The notes: generated from the sequence alone by a model not told the origin. DNA of 64,000 nucleotides from Mycolicibacterium hodleri (GCF_006439015.1 NZ_RCZG01000001.1:1068774-1132773), one strand, 5' to 3'; shown: positions 20,647 through 29,623, counted from the stretch's first letter. Numbers and translations are program-made.

Positions 20647-21816
20647 ATGACTTCGTCGTCACCCGTCACCACCGCGCACCGCGCGTGGATCGAGGCAGCC
20701 GACTGCGATCTCGACGACTTCCGCGCGTTGGTATCCACGGACGTCGAGCCGGGCGACTACCCCCACGCGAGCGACGTCCGCGCAGGTGTGCTCATCTACT
20801 CCGCACGGACGATGGCGAACGCCGATCGCCATGCGCTGCAGACCGAGTTGATCCACGCACTCGCCGACGGACCTGGCGTCGTGGTGGTCGAGGGCGCCTT
20901 CGAGCACGACGTCGTCGACCGCGCCAGCGTGGCCTTCACCGCAATCATCGAGTCCCAGCGCGCCGGCGGCGTCACAGCCGGCGACCACTTCGGCAAGGCA
21001 GGCGTCAACGAGCGCGTATGGAACTCCGCCCAGAAGCTCGCTCTGCATGCACCTGAGGTGTTCGCCGACTACTACGCGAACGACGCCCTCGCGCTGGCAT
21101 GCCAAGCCTGGCTGGGCCCCCGCTATCAGGTCACCTCGCAGATCAACGTCGTCAATCCCGCTGGCGCCGCACAGGTTCCGCACCGCGACTATCACCTCGG
21201 CTTCGTCGACGTAGAGCAGTTGGCGGCCTACCCGGCGCACATGCACCGCATGTCGGCGGTCCTCACCTTGCAGGGAGCGGTCGCGCATTGCGACATGCCT
21301 GTGGAGAGCGGGCCGACGATGCTGCTGCCCCACTCGCAGAAATTCGCGGGGGGATACGTCGCTTTCTACCGTCCGGATTTCATCGACTACTTCGCCGCCC
21401 ATCAGGTCCAAGTGCCCCTGGGCAAGGGCGACGCCCTGCTCTTCAACCCCGCGCTCTTCCACGGAGCGGGCGCCAACACCTCGTCCGACATCAGCCGGAT
21501 GGCCAACCTGCTGCAGATCTCGTCTCCGTTCGGACGGGCGATGGAGTCGCTCGACCGCACTGCGATGGTGCGTGCCGTCTACCCCGCCCTCCTGGCGATG
21601 CAGGTCGCCGGACGCTCAGACCGCGACATCCGCAACGCGGTGAACGCGACGGCCGAGGGATACGCGTTCCCGACCAACCTCGACCGCGACCAACCGATCG
21701 GCGGCCTCACGCCACCGAGTCAGGTCGACACCGTGCTAGCCGCGCTGGCCTCTCGCCTCACCCCTGAGGCGCTCGACATCGCACTCGTGCAACAAACGAC
21801 AAGGAGAACTCCGTGA
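20647..21816 (+). CDS. Phytanoyl-CoA dioxygenase (PhyH)-family Fe(II)/2-oxoglutarate oxygenase
   Basis: A 389-residue protein with the metal triad of the family: HRD at residues 179-181 (His179, Asp181) and the distal His272 in LFHGAG, followed by Arg284 that would bind 2-oxoglutarate. It should hydroxylate or demethylate a small molecule. The start is the ATG at 20647; upstream codons of the same frame overlap the regulatory region. It overlaps the next gene (IolG-like) by 4 bases, so oxygenase, inositol-dehydrogenase-like and isomerase genes are one transcript. An oxygenase leading an inositol-type operon is unusual; O-demethylation of a methylated cyclitol is one possibility. Confidence 0.85.
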   Translation: MTSSSPVTTAHRAWIEAADCDLDDFRALVSTDVEPGDYPHASDVRAGVLIYSARTMANADRHALQTELIHALADGPGVVVVEGAFEHDVVDRASVAFTAIIESQRAGGVTAGDHFGKAGVNERVWNSAQKLALHAPEVFADYYANDALALACQAWLGPRYQVTSQINVVNPAGAAQVPHRDYHLGFVDVEQLAAYPAHMHRMSAVLTLQGAVAHCDMPVESGPTMLLPHSQKFAGGYVAFYRPDFIDYFAAHQVQVPLGKGDALLFNPALFHGAGANTSSDISRMANLLQISSPFGRAMESLDRTAMVRAVYPALLAMQVAGRSDRDIRNAVNATAEGYAFPTNLDRDQPIGGLTPPSQVDTVLAALASRLTPEALDIALVQQTTRRTP

Positions 21817-22832
21817 CCACCCTCGGCGTCATTGGATTGGGCCGCATCGGCGCCTTCCACACCGAAACCCTCAGCACCCTCGATGGTCTCGATGGTCTGG
21901 TGATCACCGACGAGCGCAGCGAGGTAGCCGAGGCGGTCGCCGCCAAGCACGGCGCCAAGTACGTCTCGACCGTCGAGGAACTGCTGTCCTCCGGTGTCGA
22001 CGGCGTGGTCGTGGCCGCTGCCACGCCCGCCCACGCGGAGTTGACCCTTGCCGCCGTCGAACGCGGAATCCCGACGTTCTGTGAGAAGCCCATCGCAGCG
22101 ACCGCCGCCGAGAGCGCCCGCCTCGCCGCGGTGGTGCTCAAGTCCGGCGTGCCGGTCCAGGTGGGTTACCAGCGCCGGTTCGACGTCGCGTTCGCCGCGG
22201 CCAAGCGCGCAGTCGACGACGGCTCGCTAGGCGCCCTGCATACGGTGCGCAGCACCACAATGGATCCCGCTCCCCCACCGATGGACTACATCAAGGGATC
22301 GGGCGGCATCTTCCGCGACTGCGCGGTGCACGACTTCGACGTGCTGAACTGGATCACCGGGCAGCGCGCCGTGGAGGTGTACGCCACCGGAACCGTCCAG
22401 GGCGACCCCCTGTTCGCCGAGTACGACGACGTCGACACCGCCGCCGTCATCGTCACCTTCGACGGTGGCGCACTGGGTCTCGTCTCGGCGGCCAGGTACA
22501 ACGCCCGCGGCTACGACTGCCGCCTGGAGGTCCACGGCTTCGACGACAGCGTCGCCGCCGGCTGGGACCAGGGCGTCCCGTTGCGGAACACCGATCCTCG
22601 CTTCACGTCTCCTGAGGACTTCCCCGCAGGTCCGGCCCACCACTTCTTCATGGACCGCTTCACCGAGGCGTTCCGCGCCGAGTTGGCCGCCTTCGTCGGC
22701 GTGACCAAGGGCGAGGCGATTCCCGGCGCGACGGTCACCGACGCCGTCGAGGTCGCGTGGCTCGCAGAGGCTGCCACCGAATCACTACGCCGAGGCGCAC
22801 CGGTGCGCCTCGAGGAGGTCCGCAACGCATGA
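21813..22832 (+). CDS. Inositol 2-dehydrogenase-like Gfo/Idh/MocA oxidoreductase
   Basis: A 339-residue NAD(P)-dependent dehydrogenase. It has the Rossmann motif GLGRIG (residues 8-13), the EKP motif (91-93, Lys92), and Asp169 and His173 in RDCAVHDFD, equivalent to the catalytic Lys97/Asp172/His176 set of Bacillus inositol dehydrogenase. It oxidises a ring hydroxyl of inositol or a related cyclitol to the ketone. It starts with GTGACC inside the PhyH stop region (4-base overlap) and ends with an ATGA overlap with the IolE-like gene. A second, closer IolG is at 39347, so this copy may act on another isomer. Confidence 0.88.
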   Translation: MTTLGVIGLGRIGAFHTETLSTLDGLDGLVITDERSEVAEAVAAKHGAKYVSTVEELLSSGVDGVVVAAATPAHAELTLAAVERGIPTFCEKPIAATAAESARLAAVVLKSGVPVQVGYQRRFDVAFAAAKRAVDDGSLGALHTVRSTTMDPAPPPMDYIKGSGGIFRDCAVHDFDVLNWITGQRAVEVYATGTVQGDPLFAEYDDVDTAAVIVTFDGGALGLVSAARYNARGYDCRLEVHGFDDSVAAGWDQGVPLRNTDPRFTSPEDFPAGPAHHFFMDRFTEAFRAELAAFVGVTKGEAIPGATVTDAVEVAWLAEAATESLRRGAPVRLEEVRNA

Positions 22833-23704
22833 CCACGAACACGATGAAGATCGCCGGAGCCCCGATCTCCTGGGGTGTCTGCGAGGTACCCGGGTGGGGT
22901 CACCAGTTGACGCCCGACCGGGTGTTGACCGAGATGCGCGGCGCGGGCCTGACTGCCACCGAACTGGGTCCCGAGGGCTTCCTGCCCGCTGACGCCGATG
23001 AGCTGAAATCGGTACTGCGCGAGAAGGATCTGACGTGCGTCGGTGGATTCGCTCCGGTCGTGCTGTTCAGGGACGACCACGACCCCGCCGACGATCTCGC
23101 CGGGCCGTTGGAGTCATTGGTCGCTGCCGGCGCCGGTGTCGTGGTGCTCGCCGCAGCGACCGGCTCCGATGGCTACGACTCGCGTCCGGTCCTCGACGAG
23201 GCCCAGTGGGCGACTCTGCTGGCCAATCTGGATCGCTTGGCGGCCATCGTCGCGGATCGGGGCCTGCTGGCCGTCCTGCATCCACACGTCGGCACCCTCG
23301 TCGAAACCCGCTCCGACGTGGACCGAGTTCTGGCCGGGTCGTCCATCCCCCTGTGCCTGGACACCGGACACCTGCTGATCGGCGGCACCGATCCGCTGGA
23401 ACTCGCCAAGGCCGTGCCGAACCGCATCGCCCACACGCATCTCAAGGACGTCGACGCCGCCCTGGCCGCCAAGGTTCAGTCCGGCGAGATGACGTACACC
23501 GAGGCCGTGAAGGCGGGGATGTATACGCCGCTGGGCACCGGCGACGTCGACATCGCCGGGATCGTTTCGGTGTTGCGGGACAACGGCTTCGACGGCTGGT
23601 TCGTGCTCGAACAGGACACCATCCTCGATGGTGAACCGACCGGTGAGGGTCCGTTACGGGACGTGCTCGCCAGCGTCGCGCACCTGCGCCAGGTCACGGC
23701 GTGA
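22829..23704 (+). CDS. IolE-like sugar phosphate isomerase/epimerase (inosose dehydratase type)
   Basis: A 291-residue TIM-barrel protein. It opens with APISWGVCEVPGWGHQL, the conserved start of 2-keto-myo-inositol dehydratases, followed by HPHVGTLVET, CLDTGHLLIGG and HTHLKDVD, which supply the metal ligands. It would remove water from the keto-inositol made by the upstream dehydrogenase. The start is the ATG at 22829, overlapping the previous stop (ATGA). A second IolE lies at 38404 in the main iol operon, so the two probably serve different but related substrates. Confidence 0.88.
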   Translation: MTTNTMKIAGAPISWGVCEVPGWGHQLTPDRVLTEMRGAGLTATELGPEGFLPADADELKSVLREKDLTCVGGFAPVVLFRDDHDPADDLAGPLESLVAAGAGVVVLAAATGSDGYDSRPVLDEAQWATLLANLDRLAAIVADRGLLAVLHPHVGTLVETRSDVDRVLAGSSIPLCLDTGHLLIGGTDPLELAKAVPNRIAHTHLKDVDAALAAKVQSGEMTYTEAVKAGMYTPLGTGDVDIAGIVSVLRDNGFDGWFVLEQDTILDGEPTGEGPLRDVLASVAHLRQVTA

Positions 23705-23735
23705 GGCTCGAGAGAGAAGCGAAGCGGGATCGCGC

Positions 23736-24725
23736 ATGGGATTGAGAGTCGGAGTGCTCGGCGCATCACGGATCGCGGAGTCTGCCATCGTCGGCCCTGC
23801 AGCCGAGCTCGGTCACCGGCTGGTGGCCGTGGCGGCGCGTGATCGGTCGCGGGCCGAGGCCTTCGCCGAGAAGTACGGTGTGGAGCGGGTCTTGCACAAC
23901 TATCAGGAGGTGATCGACGACCCAGCAGTCGACGTCGTCTACAACCCATTGGCGAATTCGCTGCACGCGCCGTGGAACCTTGCGGCGGTCGCCGCAGGCA
24001 AGCCCGTGCTGAGCGAAAAGCCCTTCGCCCGTAACGAAGTCGAGGCACGACGCGTCGCGGAGGCCGCCGACGCGGCCGGGGTGACCGTGCTGGAGGGTTT
24101 TCACTACTTCTTTCATCCCGTCACACAACGGGCCTTCGAGTTGGTAGCCGACGGCACCCTCGGCGAGATCACCCACGTCGAGGTCCGGATGGCGATGCCC
24201 GCACCCGCCGACGACGACCCGCGTTGGTCTCTCGAGCTGGCAGGCGGCGCGTTGATGGATCTGGGTTGCTACGGCCTCCACGTCATGCGATCCCTGGGCC
24301 GTCTGGGCGTGCCCGGCATCGAGGGACGGCCATCGGTCACCCGGGCCCACGCCGAGCAGCGCACCCCGGGCGTCGACGCCTGGTGTGACGTCCAGCTCGG
24401 CTTCCCGGGCGGCGCCACCGGCCTGTCCGCAAATTCGATGGTCGCCGACCACCGGTCGTTCACCATCCGGATCGTCGGTACGGCGGGCGATCTTCTGGTG
24501 CACGACTTCATCGGCCCGAGCGGGAATGACCGACTCACGATCAACACCCCTGCGGGCACCGTGGAAGAACACCTCGGCACCAGGGCGTCGTACACCTATC
24601 AGCTCGAGGCCTTTGCGGCTCACGTTCAACACGGCGCTCCGCTTCCGTTCGGGGTCGCGGACGCGGTGGCCAACATGGCCTTCGTCGACAATGCCTACCG
24701 CGCGGCAGGCATGCAGCCCCACTAG
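23736..24725 (+). CDS. Gfo/Idh/MocA-family oxidoreductase
   Basis: A 329-residue NAD(P)-binding oxidoreductase with GASRIA at residues 9-14 in the Rossmann loop and EKP at 94-96. The later segment GGALMDLGCYGLHVMRSLG resembles dihydrodiol and xylose/aldose dehydrogenases rather than inositol dehydrogenases. The start is the ATG at 23736; a GTG at 23701 directly at the previous stop is in a different context and less likely. It is the last gene of the oxygenase-led operon, 31 bases behind the IolE-like gene. It may oxidise or reduce an intermediate after the cyclitol ring is altered. Confidence 0.82.
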   Translation: MGLRVGVLGASRIAESAIVGPAAELGHRLVAVAARDRSRAEAFAEKYGVERVLHNYQEVIDDPAVDVVYNPLANSLHAPWNLAAVAAGKPVLSEKPFARNEVEARRVAEAADAAGVTVLEGFHYFFHPVTQRAFELVADGTLGEITHVEVRMAMPAPADDDPRWSLELAGGALMDLGCYGLHVMRSLGRLGVPGIEGRPSVTRAHAEQRTPGVDAWCDVQLGFPGGATGLSANSMVADHRSFTIRIVGTAGDLLVHDFIGPSGNDRLTINTPAGTVEEHLGTRASYTYQLEAFAAHVQHGAPLPFGVADAVANMAFVDNAYRAAGMQPH

Positions 24726-24852
24726 CGCCGGTCGTCATGCGAAGACGCGCGGGTGGTCCACGAGCTTCGGGTAGTGCACTACTCAACCCGACTCCGTTGC
24801 GGCAGAGCAGAGTCTGCGGTGTCCATCACCACCACCGCACGAAGGATGTCTG

Positions 24853-25506
24853 ATGAGAGTCATGCCCGCACTACTACCGCTGTCCATCGCATCTGCGGCC
24901 GTGGCCGTCGGGTTGTCGGTGCCTGCGCTGTCGGATCCACTTCCCTACGGCCCGGACACCTGTGTCAACGGCTTCGTGTGGCGCGAAGCGAGAAGCGGCG
25001 ACACCGTCTGCGTCACGCCTGCCACCCGGGATCAGATCGCCGCGCAGAACGCCAACTCAGGCGCGAACAAGGACCCGAGCCAGGCCTCCGGACCACAATC
25101 ATGCTCGCAAGGCTACGTCTGGCGTGAGGCGTTCGACGGCGACACCGTCTGTGTCACTCCCGCAGTCCGGTCGGCCACGTTGGCGGACAACGCCGCGGCC
25201 GCATCGCGCAGGGCCACCAACTCGCCGGAGCCCACGCCCGAGGCGAACACCGTGGTGTTCGAAGTGACGGGCCCCGGCGAGGTCTTCAACATCGTCACCG
25301 ACCCCGACGGCGGATTCGTGCCCGACCATACACAGCTTCCGTTCACGCGGACGATGAACCTGAGCCCAGACGTCCACCTGCTGCAGGTCGTCGCCACCGG
25401 CCGGAACGATCCAGGCCCGGGCTGCCGAATCATTCTCAACGGCAAGGTCGTTGCGCAGGAGCCGATCGGCGGCAACGCGCACTGCATCTTCACGATGCCC
25501 GACTAG
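24853..25506 (+). CDS. Secreted protein with duplicated Cys-GDTVCVTP motif and MmpS-like C-terminus
   Basis: A 217-residue protein with a signal peptide to about residue 27 (ALSDP). Two near-identical 24-residue repeats follow at 36-59 and 83-106 (GFVWREARSGDTVCVTPA and GYVWREAFDGDTVCVTPA), each with two cysteines. A Pro/Thr linker leads to residues 134-217, which look like the soluble beta-sandwich of MmpS proteins: VVFEVTGPGEVFNIVTDPDG, and paired cysteines in CRIILNGKVV and CIF. I do not recognise a named family for the whole. It is a monocistronic gene between catabolic operons, with its own terminator hairpin. Likely exported or cell-wall associated. Confidence 0.8.
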   Translation: MRVMPALLPLSIASAAVAVGLSVPALSDPLPYGPDTCVNGFVWREARSGDTVCVTPATRDQIAAQNANSGANKDPSQASGPQSCSQGYVWREAFDGDTVCVTPAVRSATLADNAAAASRRATNSPEPTPEANTVVFEVTGPGEVFNIVTDPDGGFVPDHTQLPFTRTMNLSPDVHLLQVVATGRNDPGPGCRIILNGKVVAQEPIGGNAHCIFTMPD

Positions 25507-25513
25507 TTGGACG

Positions 25514-25542
25514 GGCGGCGACCCTGCGTCATGGTCGCCGCC
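25514..25542 (+). terminator. Hairpin terminator after the secreted MmpS-like gene
   Basis: A perfect 10-base stem GGCGGCGACC/GGTCGCCGCC with a 9-base loop begins 8 bases after the stop codon. It has no T tail, as is common for mycobacterial terminators. Confidence 0.65.
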
Positions 25543-25848
25543 TACTGCGCGTCACGCGCGGTCGGGTCGCGGAGCGCTCGTGCCACCGCAACCGCAGCAG
25601 GAGTACCCGACGGTGCGCGCGGAAGGAGACAGACAGCGGGTCACGCCATGCCGACGTGCGCGCCGGTTGTTCGCGATCGAGGTCCATGTGACGATTGTGC
25701 CGCCCGAGCGAGGATCCCGCGTGGTGGCGCGCGTCACCCGCCGGCGACGGGTCGCTGAACAGTTACCCAACGAGCCGCGCGGTGCTGAGGGCTTTTTGCC
25801 GGTTTCCCGGTGTTGAATCCGCACCTCAGCTGGCCGAGACTGACAGAC
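25543..25848. other. Intergenic region with no convincing gene
   Basis: About 300 bases between a terminator and the hydroxypyruvate-isomerase-like gene. Frames on both strands are short shadows. A minus-strand frame reading CLSPSARTVGYSCCGCGG has a curious cysteine cluster but no start codon or ribosome site. The right end should carry the promoter for the next gene. Confidence 0.45.
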
Positions 25849-26625
25849 ATGAGCCAGTTCCAACTCGCGGTCAGCGCCGAAATGGTGTTCACCGACCTGC
25901 CGATCGTCGAGCGGGTCCGGCGCATCCACGACTTGGGCTTCGCTACCGAGATCTGGAGCTGGGACGACAAGGATCTCGACGCGCTCGCAGCAACGGGCGC
26001 GACGTTCACGTCGATGACGGGCTATCTCCGTGGCGACCTGATCGACCCCCAGACAGCCGACGAGGTGGTGCGAACGGCCGAGCTCAGCGTGAAAGCCGCT
26101 GAGAAGCTTGGCGTTACACGCCTGACCCTGCACACCGCCGAACTCGTCGACGGCTTGCCCGCCCGTCCGCGCCTTCGCGCCACCGGGGCGATGTGGACCA
26201 CGGCGCTGCGCACTCTCGAGAAGCTCGGCGAGTTGGGCGCGTCGGCGGGTGTGCAGTTCTGTGTCGAGAACCTCAACACCATCGTCGACCACCCGGGTGT
26301 CCCGCTGGCCAGGGCCAAGGACACCCTCGCTCTCATCGAGGGCGTCGGACATCCGAACGTCAAGATGATGCTCGACCTCTACCACGCGCAGATCGGCGAG
26401 GGAAACCTCATCGAGCTGGTTCGCCGCTGCGGCACAGCCATCGGCGAGATTCAGGTAGCAGACGTGCCAGGCAGGTGCCAGCCGGGGACGGGCGAAATCT
26501 ACTATCCGGCCGTCGCAATAGCGTTGCGCGACATGGGTTATCGCGGGACCGTCGGCTTGGAGGGCTACGCGGCGGGCGACGACGTGGATGCGCTCGAAGC
26601 GTTTCGAGCGGCCTTCACGGTCTAG
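25849..26625 (+). CDS. Hydroxypyruvate isomerase-like TIM-barrel protein
   Basis: A 258-residue sugar isomerase/epimerase of the Hyi type. Conserved parts are SAEMVFTDLP at the start, FCVENLN (glutamate ligand), MMLDLYHAQIGEGN and IQVADVPGRCQPGTGEIYY. Hyi enzymes interconvert hydroxypyruvate and tartronate semialdehyde or act on related keto-acids. The start is the ATG at 25849, after a GACAGAC spacer. It overlaps the convergent SRPBCC gene: both stop codons share CTAG (26622-26625). It stands alone but fits the nearby sugar/cyclitol genes. Confidence 0.82.
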   Translation: MSQFQLAVSAEMVFTDLPIVERVRRIHDLGFATEIWSWDDKDLDALAATGATFTSMTGYLRGDLIDPQTADEVVRTAELSVKAAEKLGVTRLTLHTAELVDGLPARPRLRATGAMWTTALRTLEKLGELGASAGVQFCVENLNTIVDHPGVPLARAKDTLALIEGVGHPNVKMMLDLYHAQIGEGNLIELVRRCGTAIGEIQVADVPGRCQPGTGEIYYPAVAIALRDMGYRGTVGLEGYAAGDDVDALEAFRAAFTV

Positions 26626-27101
26626 GAACCGAAGCGGCCGGCCAGTCGCTCCAGTGTGGCGGTGATGCCGGCACCGTTCTTCTTGTCATAGCCGAAAGCG
26701 GTGATCACCAGCGGGATCTTGGCGGTGCTGTAGTCGAACGTCTCGGTGACCTCGGTGATCGTCGTATCGCCCGGCGTCGCCTCGGTCAGCTCCCAACGCC
26801 AACGATGCCCCAGTGGATGCTGCCATTCGATCACCTTGCCGTCCTGCGACTCGGTGACGGTCGAGGTGATCTTGTAGGGCAGTCCGTACTGCTTCATGCC
26901 GACGGTGAACTTGTCACCGACCGCCAAGTGGTGCGCGCCCTTGACTGCGCCGTCACGGACGGTGCCGGAACCATCGAGTTCGTGGTGCCGGTGCGGGTCA
27001 CTAACGATCGCGAAGATCTCGGCGGCGGGAGCCGTGACGAGAACTCGCCTGGCCACGCGCTGCGGACCGGCATCTACCTTGGACACTGTTGCTGCGCTCA
27101 T
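26622..27101 (-). CDS. SRPBCC (polyketide cyclase/START-like) family protein
   Basis: A 159-residue protein of the START-like fold: RRVLVTAPAAEIFAIVSDPHRHHELDGSG near the N-terminus, then alternating strands and HPLGHRWRWELTEATPGDT, ending in the usual long C-terminal helix. Such proteins bind hydrophobic ligands; many mycobacterial copies have no assigned function. It is convergent with the Hyi-like gene and divergent from the acyl-CoA dehydrogenase operon. A start at 27101 is normal (MSAATVSKVDAG). Confidence 0.8.
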   Translation of the reverse strand: MSAATVSKVDAGPQRVARRVLVTAPAAEIFAIVSDPHRHHELDGSGTVRDGAVKGAHHLAVGDKFTVGMKQYGLPYKITSTVTESQDGKVIEWQHPLGHRWRWELTEATPGDTTITEVTETFDYSTAKIPLVITAFGYDKKNGAGITATLERLAGRFGS

Positions 27102-27273
27102 GGGAGCAACCTACCCATCACCGCCCCGTGCGACACCATCCCGCCCTGACCGGCGCAGTCATCAACCGGCATGTGACGGTGGGCACGCCAGGGACACGCG
27201 GTAGTTTCACGGGTATGGGGTACTACCGGTACCGACAACGGGGCCTGGCACGCAGAATCTCGGAGGTTCGACA

Positions 27274-28449
27274 GTGAAGTTGGCGCTCAGCGACGCAGAA
27301 GCCGCTTTCCGCGACGAGTTGAGGGAGTTCTACACCACGCAGATCCCGGCAGAGATCCGCGAAAGAATGCGTAACGGTGAGCTCAACTTGCCAGATGACA
27401 TCGTCACCACCCAGCGGATCATGAACGAGCACGGCATAGCCGTCCCGAACTGGCCCGTGGAATCGGGCGGAAAGGACTGGACACCGCTGCAGCGGCAGAT
27501 CTGGTCGGACGAGATGCGGCTGGCGTGCGTCCCCGAACCGTTGGCATTCAACGCCAGCATGGTCGGTCCGGTAATCGCCCGGTTCGGTTCCCAAGAGCTC
27601 AAGGACAGGTTTCTGCCCGCCACCGCCAACGTTGACATCTGGTGGTGCCAGGGTTTCTCCGAGCCAGAGGCCGGGTCAGATCTGGCGTCACTGCGCACGA
27701 CGGCGGTCCGCGACGGTGATCACTACGTGATCAACGGGCAGAAGACCTGGACCACGCTCGGCCAGTACGCCGACTGGATCTTCCTACTCGCCCGCACCAA
27801 CCCGGACGCCCCCAAGCGCCAGGCGGGTATCTCGTTCTTGCTGGCCGAGATGTCGACGCCGGGGATCACGCTGCGCCCGATCAAGTTGATCGACGGCGGC
27901 TACGAGGTCAACGAGGTCTTCTTCGAAGACGTCCGCATCCCTGCTGACCAACTCGTCGGTGAAGAGAACGACGGTTGGACCTACGCGAAATTCCTGCTGA
28001 GCAACGAGCGCACCGGCATCGCCAGGATTGGCACCACCAAGGTATGGCTGTCGCAGGTCAAGGATCATGCCGCGAGCACGTCGACCGAACGCGGAACGCT
28101 TCTCGACGATCCGCTCTTCGCCGCGCGCGTCGCCGAGTTGGAGAACGAACTGCTCGCCTTGGAGCTCACGCAGCTGAGGGTCAGCGGTTCCGAAGCCGAC
28201 GGCAAGCCCAACCCCGCCTCGTCGATCCTCAAGTTGAAGGGCAGTCAGCTTCAACAGGCGGTCACCGAACTGCTGGTCGACGTCGCGGGTCCCGATGCGT
28301 TGCCGTTCCACGTCGGCACCGAATTCGGCTCGCCCGAGTGGGCGCAGCTCGCAGCACCGAAGTACCTGAACTATCGCAAGACCTCGATCTACGGCGGCAC
28401 CAACGAGGTGCAACGCACGATCGTCGCCTCGACCATTCTCGGACTGTGA
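27274..28449 (+). CDS. Acyl-CoA dehydrogenase (FadE type), larger subunit of a pair
   Basis: A 391-residue flavoprotein. WWCQGFSEPEAGSDLASLRT is the FAD/substrate segment, and the C-terminal YGGTNEVQRTIVASTILGL is a classic ACAD ending. It introduces a 2,3-double bond into an acyl-CoA, passing electrons to ETF. The GTG at 27274 (GTGAAGTTGGCGC) follows a GGAGG-like sequence. It is seven bases ahead of a second, smaller ACAD gene. Mycobacterial pairs of this type form heterotetramers acting on unusual acyl groups such as steroid side chains or branched acids. Substrate unknown. Confidence 0.9.
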   Translation: MKLALSDAEAAFRDELREFYTTQIPAEIRERMRNGELNLPDDIVTTQRIMNEHGIAVPNWPVESGGKDWTPLQRQIWSDEMRLACVPEPLAFNASMVGPVIARFGSQELKDRFLPATANVDIWWCQGFSEPEAGSDLASLRTTAVRDGDHYVINGQKTWTTLGQYADWIFLLARTNPDAPKRQAGISFLLAEMSTPGITLRPIKLIDGGYEVNEVFFEDVRIPADQLVGEENDGWTYAKFLLSNERTGIARIGTTKVWLSQVKDHAASTSTERGTLLDDPLFAARVAELENELLALELTQLRVSGSEADGKPNPASSILKLKGSQLQQAVTELLVDVAGPDALPFHVGTEFGSPEWAQLAAPKYLNYRKTSIYGGTNEVQRTIVASTILGL

Positions 28450-28456
28450 GGACGCC

Positions 28457-29563
28457 ATGAACTTCGATCTGACCGACGAGCAGGGACTGCTGCGTGACGT
28501 TGCCCGCGAACTGTTCTCCAGCACCTACGACGTCGAGACCCGTCTGCAGGTGGCCGACACCGATCTGGGTTGGAGTCGCGAGGTGTGGTCGCAGCTGGCC
28601 GAAATCGGCATCCTTGGACTAGGTTTCGACCCTGAGGAGGCTGGCCAGATCGAACTCATGGTGGTGCTCACCGAGATCGGGCGTCGGCTTGCGCTGGAAC
28701 CGGTCGCTCAGGGCGCCCTGATTCCCGGCGGTCTGATCGCCGAACTCGGCGACGATGACCAACGAAAGTTGCTTGACGACGTTGCCGAGGGTGGCACCTT
28801 GCTGGCGCTGGCGCATCAGGAGCCGGGCATGCGGGGCATGTCGACGCGGGTCACCACACATGCTGAGCTGCAAGGTGATTCGTGGATCGTCACCGGCGTC
28901 AAGAACCCGGTGCTCTATGGTGATTGCGCCGACTCCTTGATCGTGAGCGCGGCACTCCCCGATGGCGGGGTCGGACTGTTCGTGGTCAACGCCGAAGCCG
29001 CCAGCAGGCGTGACTTCCGCACGTTCGACGGGCAGCGCGGCGCAGAGGTCACCCTGGATTCGGTGGTGGCCCAACCGCTCGGCACCGGCGGCGATGCGGT
29101 GACCCACTTGCAGAACGCGCTGATCCGGCAGCAGTCCGCACTATGCGCGGAAGCGGTCGGAGCGATGGAAGAGGCGCTGCGGCTTACCACCGAATACCTC
29201 AGGAGCCGAAAGCAGTTCGGCGTACCGCTCAGTACCTTTCAGACGCTGACCCAACGTGCGGCCGACATGTACGTCTCACTCGAATTGGCACGCAGCATGA
29301 ACTTCTACGCCGCGATGTCGATCGCCGATGGGAACTTCGACCCCGTCATCGCTGCGCGCGCGAAGCTGCAGATCAGCCGGTCGGGTCGCCACATCGCCCA
29401 GGAGGCAATTCAACTGCATGGCGGAATCGGCGTCACCGCCGAGTATCCGGTCGGGCACTACGCCGCCCGCCTCACCGCGATCAATCAGACGCTCGGCTCG
29501 GCCGACGATCAACTGCACACGCTGATCGGCGCGATCGGGACGTACGGAACGGTGTCGCTGTAG
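28457..29563 (+). CDS. Acyl-CoA dehydrogenase (FadE type), smaller subunit of a pair
   Basis: A 368-residue ACAD with a diverged N-terminal half (ELFSSTYDVETRLQVADTD) and a conserved C-terminal helical domain (FGVPLSTFQTLTQRAADMYV and AIQLHGGIGVTAEYPVGHYAAR). It lacks an obvious catalytic glutamate region comparable to its partner, as is common for the non-catalytic or partial-site half of alpha2beta2 ACADs. The start ATG at 28457 lies 7 bases after the preceding stop, so the two are one operon. Role: partner in oxidation of an unidentified acyl-CoA. Confidence 0.88.
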   Translation: MNFDLTDEQGLLRDVARELFSSTYDVETRLQVADTDLGWSREVWSQLAEIGILGLGFDPEEAGQIELMVVLTEIGRRLALEPVAQGALIPGGLIAELGDDDQRKLLDDVAEGGTLLALAHQEPGMRGMSTRVTTHAELQGDSWIVTGVKNPVLYGDCADSLIVSAALPDGGVGLFVVNAEAASRRDFRTFDGQRGAEVTLDSVVAQPLGTGGDAVTHLQNALIRQQSALCAEAVGAMEEALRLTTEYLRSRKQFGVPLSTFQTLTQRAADMYVSLELARSMNFYAAMSIADGNFDPVIAARAKLQISRSGRHIAQEAIQLHGGIGVTAEYPVGHYAARLTAINQTLGSADDQLHTLIGAIGTYGTVSL

Positions 29564-29623
29564 GTTTCGGCTGCCGCAAGGGAAACCCGACGGCCGACGG
29601 TCGACGGGGTCCACGCAAGCCAG

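Noticed and set aside
25552..25690. Small minus-strand frame with a CCGCGG cluster
   Set aside because: No start codon or ribosome site in that frame; cannot be supported as a gene.
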